A DNA stretch of 64,000 bases. It comes from Zoogloea sp. Its GTDB lineage: Bacteria; Pseudomonadota; Gammaproteobacteria; Burkholderiales; Rhodocyclaceae. The stretch covers positions 806,001 through 870,000 of the forward strand of contig JADJBR010000007.1 in assembly GCA_016703645.1 (NCBI GenBank), written 5' to 3'. Of the stretch, positions 56,512 through 64,000 are shown piece after piece (position 1 is the first letter of the stretch; each line of letters opens with the position of its first letter). The translations under genes and the position numbers were made by a program. Under the pieces are notes generated by a model. That model saw only the letters and a program-made list of their open reading frames with translations. It was not told where the DNA came from and made no database searches.

Positions 56512-58479
56512 ATGAGCACCGAAAACATCAAACATGACGTTCAGGATACCGTTCCTGGACGCCGCAAGTTCCTGAACACTGCCGCACTTGCCGGCCTCGC
56601 AGGTGCCGGTCTATCGGTGGGCCTGTCCTCCTGCAAGCAGGAGGCTGCACCCACCGCCGCCGCACCGGCTGCGGCCCCGGCCCCGGCCCCGGCCCCTGCC
56701 GCAGCCCATGGTGCCGCAGCGGGTGAGCTGAACCTTCACCCGGCCCCTGGCCAGCTCGACACCTATTACGGCGTGTGGTCCGGCGGCCACTCCGGAGAAG
56801 TGCGCGTGCTGGGTCTGCCGTCGGGTCGCGAAATCAAGCGCATCCCCACCTTCAATATCGACTGCATGAACGGCTGGGGCATCACCAACGAGACGAAAGC
56901 AATCATCGGCACCCGTGCCGACGGGAGCCTGAAGTACAAGACCGGCGACACCCACCACGTCCATGGCTCGTATGCCGATGGCACCTACGACGGCAAGTAT
57001 TTCTGGGTGAACGACAAGATCCACGGACGCCTCGCACGCATCCGCGGTGACATTTTCGAATGCGACAAAATCACCGAAATCCCTAACATTCAGGGCTTCC
57101 ACGGCATCTTCCCGGACAAGCGTGACCCGGTAGATCAAGCCGTAAATCGCACCACCCGCGTCTTCTGTGGCAATGAGTTCCACATTCCGCACCCGAACGA
57201 CGGGCGCGACATGGACGATCCCACCAAGTACCGGACCCTGTTCACCTGCATTGACGCAGAGACCATGGAAGTGCGCTGGCAGTGCCGCGTTGACGGCAAC
57301 ATGGACCTCGTTGCCACGTCATACAACGGTCGCCTCGCCGCAGCCAACCAGTACAACACCGAGGGCGGCGCTCACTACGAAGACATGATGTCCGCCGAAA
57401 AGGACGCCTGCGTTTTCTTCGACGTTGCCCGCATCGAGAAGGCCGTCAAGGACGGCAAGTTCACCACCATCGGCGACAGCAAGGTGCCCGTGGTCGACGG
57501 TACCAAGGAAGCCAACAAGGATCCGAAGACCGCCCTCACCTGTTACGTGCCGGTTCCCAAGAACCCCCACGGGGTCAATGCCAGCCCGGACGGCAAGTAC
57601 TTCATCTGCTCCGGCAAGCTCTCGCCCACTGGCACCGTCATCGAACTGGCCAAGGTCGAAGACTTCCTCGACGGCAAGCTTGATGACCTGAACAAGAGCA
57701 TCGTCGCCGAAGTCGAACTCGGCCTCGGGCCCCTGCACACCACCTTCGACGGCCGCGGCAACGCCTTCACCACACTCTTCCTGGACAGCCAGATCGTCAA
57801 ATGGAACGTGGATGCCGCCATCAAGTTCCATGCTGGCGACAAGAACGCAAAATACGTCATAGACCGCATCGACGTGCATTACCAGCCGGGCCACATCAGC
57901 GCCGACATGGGCGAGACCAAGGAGGCCGGCGGTATGTTCCTCGCGGTGGGTTGCAAATTCTCCAAGGACCGCTTCCTGCCCGTTGGCCCCCTGCACCCGG
58001 AGAACGAGCAGCTGATCGACATCCGTGGTGAAAAGATGAGCATGCTGGCCGAGCACCCGGTCTACCCCGAGCCCCACGACTTCGTCATCGTCAAGCGCGA
58101 GAAGATCAAGACCCGCCAGGTCTTCAACGTCGACGACTTCCCGAATGCCATCAAGGATCCGAAGGACTCCGGCGTCTTCCGCAACGGGAACAAGGTCACC
58201 GTCAAACTCGTGTCCCAGGCGCCTGCCTACAGCCTGCGGGAGTTCAAGGTCAAGAAGGGCGACGAAGTCACGCTCATCCTGACCAACCTGGACAAAGTGG
58301 AAGACCTGACCCACGGCTTCGCAATCCCGAAGTACGACATCAACTTCGTCGTCAATCCCCAGGAAACAAGGTCGGTCACCTTCAAGGCCGACAAGCCGGG
58401 TGTGTACTGGTGCTACTGCACGCACTTCTGCCACGCACTGCACCTTGAAATGCGCACCCGCATGATCGTCGAAAAGTAG
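56512..58479 (+). CDS. nosZ: Nitrous oxide reductase (clade I, Tat-exported, possible lipoprotein)
   Basis: This 655-residue periplasmic copper enzyme reduces N2O to N2. GRRKFL with a hydrophobic stretch forms a Tat signal, ending in the lipobox-like LSSC followed by an Ala/Pro linker. The seven-bladed propeller supplies CuZ histidines: DTHHVHG, EFHIPHPN, NPHGVNASPDG, GPLHTTFDG, QPGHISADM and EPHDFV. The C-terminal cupredoxin holds the CuA site: His601 (DLTHGF) and C-x3-C-x3-H-x2-M at Cys636, Cys640, His644, Met647. The residue usually Trp between the two Cys is His638. A strong terminator follows. Confidence 0.97.
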   Translation: MSTENIKHDVQDTVPGRRKFLNTAALAGLAGAGLSVGLSSCKQEAAPTAAAPAAAPAPAPAPAAAHGAAAGELNLHPAPGQLDTYYGVWSGGHSGEVRVLGLPSGREIKRIPTFNIDCMNGWGITNETKAIIGTRADGSLKYKTGDTHHVHGSYADGTYDGKYFWVNDKIHGRLARIRGDIFECDKITEIPNIQGFHGIFPDKRDPVDQAVNRTTRVFCGNEFHIPHPNDGRDMDDPTKYRTLFTCIDAETMEVRWQCRVDGNMDLVATSYNGRLAAANQYNTEGGAHYEDMMSAEKDACVFFDVARIEKAVKDGKFTTIGDSKVPVVDGTKEANKDPKTALTCYVPVPKNPHGVNASPDGKYFICSGKLSPTGTVIELAKVEDFLDGKLDDLNKSIVAEVELGLGPLHTTFDGRGNAFTTLFLDSQIVKWNVDAAIKFHAGDKNAKYVIDRIDVHYQPGHISADMGETKEAGGMFLAVGCKFSKDRFLPVGPLHPENEQLIDIRGEKMSMLAEHPVYPEPHDFVIVKREKIKTRQVFNVDDFPNAIKDPKDSGVFRNGNKVTVKLVSQAPAYSLREFKVKKGDEVTLILTNLDKVEDLTHGFAIPKYDINFVVNPQETRSVTFKADKPGVYWCYCTHFCHALHLEMRTRMIVEK

Positions 58480-58517
58480 TCGACACCCCGCAACACGTCG
58501 ATAAATGAAGAAATTTT

Positions 58518-58547
58518 GGGGAGGCGCTTGCGTCTCCCCGTTTTTTT
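58518..58547 (+). terminator. Terminator of nosZ
   Basis: GGGGAGGCG-CTTG-CGTCTCCCC with one G-U pair is followed by GTTTTTTT, 38 bases after the nosZ stop. It implies that nosZ can be transcribed alone. Confidence 0.9.
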
Positions 58548-58586
58548 CACTTCATACCGCCCCGGCTACACTCAGGAGCCCCCCGG

Positions 58587-59390
58587 ATGCGCCCCTACCC
58601 GCTACTCGCAGCAGCACTGACTGCTGTCCTTCTCGCCATCGGCGGCCCCAGCCCGGCCTTCGCGCTGAACACTTCTTCCCAGGAGGCCAGCGCTGACCTC
58701 GCCGAGCAGAACCGCATGCTCAGCCAGCGCGCCACCAAGGCCTACCTGATGGCGCTGCAGGGCATCAACCCGGCCGATGCACGGGACATCCTCGCGGATT
58801 CCACCGCGCGCCTGGAACGCAACCTTGCCACCCTGCGTACCGGCAAGCTGGACGAAGCCACGCGCAGCAAACTGACCGACGTAGACAAGGCCTGGGCCGA
58901 AGTCCGGGTCCAGCTTGATGCCCCCCCAAGCGCCAGCGGTGCACTGGCCCTGTACGACAGCACCGAGGCCCTGCAGCGCGCAACCCAGCACCTCGCGATG
59001 GCCATCAACGCCAATGCGCCGGAAGCATCGCGGCGGCTGGTTCTTCCCTCACGCATGCGGGCACTTTCCCAGCGCATCGCCATGCACTACCTCTATCGCG
59101 CCAGCGGGGTGCTCACGCCCAATGCACCCGAAATGGAGCTGACCTACGCCCGGGGCGAGTTTGCCGCCAACCTCTACCGCGCCGGCAAGAACGACACCTA
59201 CACCCCTGAAGCCCGGGAAGCACTCAACGCCTTGTCCCGGCTTTACCCGGCCTATCACGACGCCGCCGGCAAACTCGACACGCCCCCCTCCATGCTGAAG
59301 AACGCCCCGACAGTCATGACACTGAGTGAGCAAGTTCTCGGCGCTACCGAAAAGACGGTCAATGCCCTGCTCAAGCCCGCGAACCCCTGA
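58587..59390 (+). CDS. Exported PilJ/NarX-type sensor-domain protein, stand-alone
   Basis: The 267-residue protein has a signal peptide (LLAAALTAVLLAIGGPSPAFA) and two copies of the PilJ-type motif: AEQNRMLSQRATKAYLMA near residue 38 and LPSRMRALSQRIAMHYLY near residue 151, each starting a helical half. This domain is normally the periplasmic sensor of NarX/NarQ-like kinases or PilJ receptors, but here no membrane helix, kinase or HAMP follows, so the protein is soluble in the periplasm. Position between nosZ and nosR suggests a role in N2O respiration; function is inferred only. Confidence 0.82.
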   Translation: MRPYPLLAAALTAVLLAIGGPSPAFALNTSSQEASADLAEQNRMLSQRATKAYLMALQGINPADARDILADSTARLERNLATLRTGKLDEATRSKLTDVDKAWAEVRVQLDAPPSASGALALYDSTEALQRATQHLAMAINANAPEASRRLVLPSRMRALSQRIAMHYLYRASGVLTPNAPEMELTYARGEFAANLYRAGKNDTYTPEAREALNALSRLYPAYHDAAGKLDTPPSMLKNAPTVMTLSEQVLGATEKTVNALLKPANP

Positions 59391-59423
59391 ACAGCCACCC
59401 GCTCCATCTCGCTTTTTTTCGGC

Positions 59424-59465
59424 TTGACTCAGCTTAAGGACAAGGCCGGCGCAGCCCATCAGAAT
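59424..59465 (+). promoter_or_regulatory. Weak FNR-like box and -10 upstream of nosR
   Basis: TTGAC-TCAG-CTTAA (59424-59437) matches 7 of 10 positions of the FNR consensus, and CAGAAT (59460-59465) is at the spacing expected of a class II promoter. The right half lacks the conserved C, so this is tentative. Confidence 0.35.
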
Positions 59466-59495
59466 TCCATGAAACGCTGATTTACCGGAGCTCCC

Positions 59496-61697
59496 ATGCA
59501 ATTCGCCCCACTTTCACACCTGCGCCGGCTTCGCCGCCAGACTGCCGCACTGCTGGCCTGCCTGCTCCTCGGCGGCACTGCTAATGCCGACACCTACGAA
59601 GTCAAGCTGCCCCCAGAGCTGGCCACCTCCCCCCGGATGTGCGACTACGCCCCCTGCAAGGACGTAATCCCCGGCGCCACCGCCTTCTCGGAGCGCAAGG
59701 GCCAGCCCTGGTACGTGGAAGCCTACAAGGATGAAGCCGGGCAGAAGAAGCTCCTCGGCTACGTGATGCTGTCCACCGACATCACCGATATCCCCGCCTA
59801 CTCGGGCAAGCCGGTGGTTACCCTGATCGGCATGGATACTGCGGGCAAGTTCACCGGGGTCAAGATCCTCAAGCACTCCGAGCCCATCCTGCTGCTGGGC
59901 ATCCCCGAGTCGGCCCTGGTCAAGTTCAACAACCAGTACCTGGGCAAGTTCGTCGGGGACAACATCGAGATCGGCAAGTCCCGCCCCGAAGAGAACCTCA
60001 TCGGCCTCGACGCCATCACCGGCGCCACCGTCACCGTCATCGCCCAGAACCAGGTGATGATGACCAGCGGCAGCGAAGTGGCCAAGCAGGTCGGCATCCT
60101 CAAGCCGGTCAACCGCCCGCAGGCCCGCTTTCCGGCCTCCGCCGCCACCCCCTCCTGGGCCGACCTGGTGGCAGACGGCAGCGTCCAGCGGCTCACCGTG
60201 AAGCCCGAGGAGGTCGGCCTGAAGAGCGACGGCCGCCCCTACATGGACCTGTGGTTCGGCTACCTCAACCAGCCCACCATCGGCCGCGCGATACTCGGCA
60301 AGGATGGTTACGAAGGGCTGATGGGCCGCCTCAAGGAAGGCGAGCACGCCATCTTCATCATCGCCAACAACAGCATGGACTCCTTCAAGGGCTCCGGCTT
60401 CGTCCGCGGCGGCCTCTACGACCGGGTCCAGGTGCGCCAGGACAAGGACGGCTTCACCTTCCGCGACCTGGACTACGTGAACCTGTGGAGCATCGCGGCC
60501 AGCGGCGCCCCAGCCTTCAACGAGTCCGCCATCTTCATCATCCGCGGCAAGAGCTTCTCCGCCGCCTACCCGTGGAAGCTGGTCTTCCTGGGCAACAAGA
60601 TCGACAAGGAGACGGCGGCCAAGACCTTCGCCAATTTCGACAGGGAATACTGGCTCGCCGACACATACCTGGAAGGCGGCAGGCCGGTGGTCGTCAAGCC
60701 CGACCCCACCTGGCTGAAGGTCTGGAAAGACAAGGTCGTGGAGATCATCGCCTTCACCGCCCTGCTCCTGGTCATCGCCGCCGCCTACGCCAGCCGCGAC
60801 CAACTGGTGCGCCGCTCCGACCGCAAGAACAAGTGGCCGGTGAATGCCTTCAAATACACCGGCTGGGTAGTCAGCATCGGCTTCGTGGGCTTTTACGCCA
60901 TGGCCCAGCCCTCCATCACCCAGGTGCTCACCTGGTTCCACAGCCTGCTGTTCCAGTGGAAGTGGGAGCTCTTCCTGTCCGATCCGCTGATCTTCATCTT
61001 CTGGATCTTCATCATCATCACCGTCTTCGTGTGGGGGCGGGGGCTCTTCTGCGGCTGGCTGTGCCCCTTCGGCTCCCTGTCGGAACTGCTCTACAAGGTC
61101 GGCAGCGTCATCGGCCTGAAACGCCTGCAGTTCCACCCACCCCAGGCGCTGCACGACAAGCTGAAGTACCTCAAATACGCCATCTTCATCGGTCTTCTGG
61201 CGGTGTCATTCTTCAGCATGGGCCTGGCCGAACAACTGGCCGAAGTCGAACCCTTCAAGACCACCTTCCTGGTCGGCCTCTTCAACCGTAGCTGGCCCTA
61301 CACCCTGTTCGCCGGTGGCCTGCTGGGTCTGTCGATCTTCATGGAACGGCCCTTCTGCAAATACCTGTGCCCCCTCGGTGCCGCCCTGGCCATGCCCACC
61401 ACCTTCCGCTGGTTCGGGCTCCGGCGGAAGGACGAATGCACCAGTTGCAAGGCCTGCGCCAAGGGTTGCGGATCCCTGGCCATCGACACCAAGGGCAACA
61501 TCGACCAGCGGGAATGCATGCTGTGCCTGGATTGCATGGTGCTTTACTACGATGACCATGCCTGCCCGCCCCTGGCCCAGGAACGCAAGCGCCGGACCAA
61601 GGCCGGTCAGGCGCTCACCCCCATCGACGGCAAGGGCTACTTCATCCCCATCCACCCGCTACCCATGGACAAGAACAGCAAAGGAGTCGAGGCATGA
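59496..61697 (+). CDS. nosR: NosR, membrane-bound flavo-iron-sulfur regulator/electron donor for N2O reduction
   Basis: The 733-residue protein has a signal peptide (cleavage near GTANADTY), a periplasmic FMN domain with the flavinylation motif DAITGATVT near residue 173, several transmembrane helices (~residues 410-620) carrying CGWLCPFG and CKYLCPLG, and a cytoplasmic double ferredoxin with CTSCKACAKGC and CMLCLDC. NosR is required for nosZ expression and sustains NosZ activity by passing electrons. It overlaps the next gene by four bases. Confidence 0.97.
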   Translation: MQFAPLSHLRRLRRQTAALLACLLLGGTANADTYEVKLPPELATSPRMCDYAPCKDVIPGATAFSERKGQPWYVEAYKDEAGQKKLLGYVMLSTDITDIPAYSGKPVVTLIGMDTAGKFTGVKILKHSEPILLLGIPESALVKFNNQYLGKFVGDNIEIGKSRPEENLIGLDAITGATVTVIAQNQVMMTSGSEVAKQVGILKPVNRPQARFPASAATPSWADLVADGSVQRLTVKPEEVGLKSDGRPYMDLWFGYLNQPTIGRAILGKDGYEGLMGRLKEGEHAIFIIANNSMDSFKGSGFVRGGLYDRVQVRQDKDGFTFRDLDYVNLWSIAASGAPAFNESAIFIIRGKSFSAAYPWKLVFLGNKIDKETAAKTFANFDREYWLADTYLEGGRPVVVKPDPTWLKVWKDKVVEIIAFTALLLVIAAAYASRDQLVRRSDRKNKWPVNAFKYTGWVVSIGFVGFYAMAQPSITQVLTWFHSLLFQWKWELFLSDPLIFIFWIFIIITVFVWGRGLFCGWLCPFGSLSELLYKVGSVIGLKRLQFHPPQALHDKLKYLKYAIFIGLLAVSFFSMGLAEQLAEVEPFKTTFLVGLFNRSWPYTLFAGGLLGLSIFMERPFCKYLCPLGAALAMPTTFRWFGLRRKDECTSCKACAKGCGSLAIDTKGNIDQRECMLCLDCMVLYYDDHACPPLAQERKRRTKAGQALTPIDGKGYFIPIHPLPMDKNSKGVEA

Positions 61698-62116
61698 CCA
61701 TCGCCGACAGGAACGAGCTGCGTCAGCCCCACTACGGCAACGCCTCCGGCCCCGGCTGGCTGGTCGCCGAACTCCGCGACCACCTGTGGCCCTGGGCCGG
61801 CAAGGGCCAACCCGCCCGCAAAGCCATCCAGGGAGCCGGCTTTGCACTGGCCCTGGCCGCCACGGTCGCCTGGGTGATGGCGGCCCTCGGCCACCTGTCG
61901 GCCGGCGCCATCATCGGCTGGTGGTTTGGCTGGAGCGTGTTCGAAGTGCTGGTAAGGCTGGACGCCAAGCCCTACGTGAAGGAAGGCCCCTGGTGGGGCC
62001 GCCTGTACCGTCGGGCCTCGACGATGGACATGCTGTGCTACGTGAGCTTCAAGAACCTGCTGATCGGCGCGGTGCTCTTCATCGGCCTGAAAGGCGCGGG
62101 CATCCTGCAAATCTAG
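61694..62116 (+). CDS. NosR-associated small membrane protein of unknown function
   Basis: The 140-residue protein has about three hydrophobic segments (residues ~48-68, ~70-84 and ~118-137) with an aromatic-rich GWWFGWSVFEVLVRLDAKPYVKEGPWWGRLYRR loop region described here by its ends only. I do not recognise a family. The start overlaps the nosR stop (ATGA), so it is translationally coupled and probably part of the NosR electron pathway or its assembly; that is inference. Confidence 0.82.
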   Translation: MTIADRNELRQPHYGNASGPGWLVAELRDHLWPWAGKGQPARKAIQGAGFALALAATVAWVMAALGHLSAGAIIGWWFGWSVFEVLVRLDAKPYVKEGPWWGRLYRRASTMDMLCYVSFKNLLIGAVLFIGLKGAGILQI

Positions 62117-62196
62117 CGTCCCTTCCACTTTCCCCGTTCGCGGCCCAGCGACCGGGGATCAAGGAAGGAACGGGCAGACGCGATCCGGAAGGCGCG

Positions 62197-62802
62197 TCAG
62201 GGCTTGCGCACGCAATGCATGGGGGTCGCCTGCCAGCCCCACACCACCGTCGCTTCACCCTGATGCTCCCAAAAGCTCTCGTTGCGTCCCTCGTACCGGG
62301 TGCCGCTGCCGGTGGGCACCTGACGCATCAGGGAAGTCTCGTCACCCCGTTCGGCAATCAAGCTGGGCGGATCGGTACGAAAATGGGTCACCACCAGTTC
62401 GTTGGCGGCCGACCCATCGCAGGCAAAGCGGAAGGGGCCCAGTGCCTCGACCAGCCGGTAGCGGGCCTGGAGTTCGGTGATCCGCAGGCGATAGGCATCC
62501 TCGACACAGAGCCGCACGTCCTTGCTCTTCCAGCAGTCGTTGCGCCCCTTGATCCAGCCGCGCTGCTCGGCGCGCAAAAAGGGCGGATGCTCGTTATCCG
62601 CCTTTCTTTCGGCCGCGGCATAGACCTCGGCCAGATGCAGATCCAGAGCGGACAGGCCGGCATCGCGACAGATCCGCTCCTCGATGCTGCCCGAGAAAGT
62701 CTTGCTGCAGGGAAAGGACGGCCCCGCAGCCTCCACCTGAACAACAGCGAGCGCCAGCAGCGCAGCCAGCGGCAGGCTCCGGCCCGCAACACCCCGCACC
62801 AC
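62197..62802 (-). CDS. LprI/DUF1311 and MliC-like fused lysozyme-inhibitor-type protein
   Basis: The 201-residue exported protein has a signal peptide (LPLAALLALAVVQVEA) and a first domain with paired cysteines and EERICRDAGLSALDLHLAEVY plus QRGWIKGRNDCW, the LprI/DUF1311 pattern. The C-terminal ~75 residues start FRFACDG and match the MliC beta-barrel (lysozyme inhibitor) pattern. Together they suggest inhibition of c-type lysozyme in the periplasm. I take the GTG just after the stop of the upstream gene; a longer frame would overlap that gene. It is on the opposite strand to the nos genes. Confidence 0.82.
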   Translation of the reverse strand: MVRGVAGRSLPLAALLALAVVQVEAAGPSFPCSKTFSGSIEERICRDAGLSALDLHLAEVYAAAERKADNEHPPFLRAEQRGWIKGRNDCWKSKDVRLCVEDAYRLRITELQARYRLVEALGPFRFACDGSAANELVVTHFRTDPPSLIAERGDETSLMRQVPTGSGTRYEGRNESFWEHQGEATVVWGWQATPMHCVRKP

Positions 62803-62804
62803 CT

Positions 62805-63083
62805 TCAGCCGCCCTGCTCTTCGTAGGCAGACGGTGTCACCCCCGCACCGGCCAGGCATTCACGCAGGTGCTTGATCTCCTGCTTGCCGAATTCATTGCT
62901 GTGATGGGGATGATGCAAGAAGAACTCATGCTTGTTGAGCAGCACACGGAAACGGGCACCATGGCTGGGCTCGATGTCGGCCCCCACATGCTTGAGCAGG
63001 GATTCCACCTCGCGCCACTGGATGTTGCTGCAGATCGGTTCGCGGAAGATCGCTTCGAGCAGATTTCGGTGCTTGTGGCTCAT
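62805..63083 (-). CDS. HicA-like (YcfA family) protein without an adjacent HicB
   Basis: The 92-residue protein has the HicA double-stranded-RNA-binding-like pattern: SNIQWREVESLLKHVGADIE, then SHGARFRV, where the His is the usual catalytic residue, and a KQEIKHLRECLAGAG helix. HicA toxins are mRNA interferases normally paired with HicB; no HicB frame is found beside it, so it may be a solitary housekeeping variant. I use the ATG with GGGAGG upstream; an earlier start adds ten residues. It is cotranscribed with the lysozyme-inhibitor-like gene. Confidence 0.8.
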   Translation of the reverse strand: MSHKHRNLLEAIFREPICSNIQWREVESLLKHVGADIEPSHGARFRVLLNKHEFFLHHPHHSNEFGKQEIKHLRECLAGAGVTPSAYEEQGG

Positions 63084-63226
63084 GACATGCCCTCCCTGTG
63101 ATTGTCCCGCCATTCTTGCACCACCGGGCCGCGCCGGGTATGACCTGAGTCAGTCGCGGGCCCAATCAAGCCGGTCGCACTCCGCGCCCAACCGATGGAC
63201 ATTGACCGATCCATGCCCCCGCAGAC

Positions 63227-63240
63227 TTCACATACATCAA
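63227..63240 (+). promoter_or_regulatory. Weak FNR-like box upstream of nosD
   Basis: TTCAC-ATAC-ATCAA matches 8 of 10 consensus positions but lacks the left-half G. No good -10 is at the class II position. It lies in the divergent gap between the HicA-like gene and nosD. Confidence 0.3.
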
Positions 63241-63296
63241 GGCTGCATGCGGCAATCCGCCGCACACTCAGCACATTCCGCTTCCGCCCCACCGCC

Positions 63297-64000
63297 ATGC
63301 CCTCTTGGTTTCGCCCCTCCAGCCCTGCCCGCCACGGCCGCGCCGCCCGGTGCCTGGCCGTGATGCTGGCTGGTCTGGCTGGCAACGCATGCGCGGCGAC
63401 CTGGCACGTGCAGCCCGGCGGCTCCATCCAGGCGGCCATCGCGCAGGCGGCCGCTGGCGACACGATCCACGTCGCCCGCGGCCATTACGCCGAAAACCTG
63501 CGCATCGACAAACCCCTCACGCTCATCGGTCAAGGCCGCCCCACCATCGACGGGCGCGGCAAGGGTGACACCCTGAGGGTCGCCGCGGAAGACGTGAGCA
63601 TCGAAGGTTTCATCGTTGCCGATTCGGGCGCGGACCTGGGCGAGCAGAACGCCGGCATCTACATCCAACCCGGCAGCCACCGGGCACGGGTGGCCCGCTG
63701 CGACTTCAGCTACACCCTCTTCGGCCTGTGGATCGAGAAGGCAAAGGACGTGCTGATCGAAGACAACCTGATCACCGGCAAACGCGACCTGGACTCGTCC
63801 CAGCGGGGCAACGGCATCCAGCTCTACAACACCACCGGCGCCCGCATCCTGCGCAACAACATCAGCTTCGTGCGCGACGCGATCTACGTGGACGTCTCCC
63901 ACGACGCCATTTTCCGCGGCAACCGCATGCACCACAGCCGCTATGGCACCCACTACATGAACTCCTACCGCAACCTGTGGGAGGACAACGACACCTACTA
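63297..64000 (+). CDS. nosD: NosD, periplasmic copper-maturation protein (3' end outside window)
   Basis: The frame is open from the ATG to the window edge, about 234 codons of a protein usually above 400 residues. A signal peptide (CLAVMLAGLAGNACA) is followed by WHVQPGGSIQAAIAQAAAGDTIHVARGHY and repeated beta-helix turns such as DVLIEDNLITGKRDL, GNGIQLYNTTGARILRNN and the segment AIFRGNRMHHSRYGTHYMNS, characteristic of NosD/CASH-domain proteins. With NosF and NosY it forms an ABC complex that matures the CuZ site of NosZ. nosFYL would be expected just beyond the window. Confidence 0.93.
   Translation, partial: MPSWFRPSSPARHGRAARCLAVMLAGLAGNACAATWHVQPGGSIQAAIAQAAAGDTIHVARGHYAENLRIDKPLTLIGQGRPTIDGRGKGDTLRVAAEDVSIEGFIVADSGADLGEQNAGIYIQPGSHRARVARCDFSYTLFGLWIEKAKDVLIEDNLITGKRDLDSSQRGNGIQLYNTTGARILRNNISFVRDAIYVDVSHDAIFRGNRMHHSRYGTHYMNSYRNLWEDNDTY

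Noticed and set aside
56650-56710. Repeat array in the GC-rich 5' part of nosZ
   Set aside because: The CCCCGG repeats simply encode the Ala/Pro linker of the protein.
59514-61154. Long minus-strand open frame opposite nosR
   Set aside because: Antisense shadow of nosR; low-complexity Gly/Asp/His translation.

Overview
This window is a gene-dense, GC-rich chromosomal segment. Protein families and gene order point to a denitrifying betaproteobacterium, most likely of the Rhodocyclales (Azospira, Thauera or Zoogloea type); this is inferred from gene content without any database search. Markers are a clade I Tat-exported nitrous oxide reductase with NosR and NosD, a complete Rnf complex, the yqgE-ruvX-pyrR-pyrB-pyrC' order, rhodanese-grxC-secB-gpsA, aat-ate-pyrD and ftsK-lolA-rarA. 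I see no rRNA, insertion sequence, prophage or CRISPR array, and no gene-free stretch longer than 300 bases.

Layout. 1-3.5 kb: end of yqgE, ruvX, pyrR, pyrB and a pseudo-dihydroorotase that lacks the catalytic HxH, closed by tandem terminators. 3.6-12.1 kb: a diguanylate cyclase behind two palindromes, an M48 peptidase/YjgN-like membrane protein pair, a TRAP transporter permease pair without its binding protein, a histidine phosphatase and a Cache-domain chemoreceptor. 12.2-15.1 kb: glyA-nrdR-ribD. 15.2-17.9 kb: a translationally coupled trio of beta-propeller, variant polysaccharide deacetylase and membrane hydroxylase. 17.9-20.6 kb (minus strand): S41 protease, a His-rich unknown and moeB. 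20.8-23.8 kb: an ArsR-type regulator with BigR/SqrR-like cysteines, rhodanese, grxC, secB, a secreted SH3 protein and gpsA. 23.8-25 kb: trmL and comF (minus). 25-29.5 kb: bioB, bioC, a HAD phosphatase, DAHP synthase and serB. 29.8-33.4 kb: NlpC/P60, aat, ate, a small secreted or outer-membrane protein and pyrD. 33.5-41.4 kb: rnfABCDGE, nth, DUF1841 and hflX. 41.5-46.2 kb (minus): a four-gene MacAB-TolC-type efflux operon. 46.4-54 kb: tRNA-Ser(CGA), a carboxymuconolactone decarboxylase family protein, serS, a small plus-strand unknown, rarA, lolA, ftsK and a Crp-type regulator. 54.2-56.2 kb: trxB and an Smr protein with a triplicated N-terminal motif.

56.3-64 kb is the most interesting part: a nitrous oxide reduction locus. 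nosZ sits behind a candidate FNR/DNR-type promoter whose predicted start coincides with a 19-base inverted repeat. The NosZ precursor carries a Tat motif followed by a lipobox-like LSSC and an Ala-Pro linker, and a His where CuA sites usually have Trp. A stand-alone periplasmic PilJ/NarX-like sensor domain lies between nosZ and nosR. nosR is coupled to a small membrane protein of unknown role. Two minus-strand genes (an LprI/MliC-like lysozyme inhibitor and a HicA-like protein without HicB) then separate this block from nosD, which runs off the window. Functionally, NosR and possibly Rnf handle electron flow at the membrane, NosZ reduces N2O in the periplasm, and NosD begins the copper maturation genes expected beyond the window.
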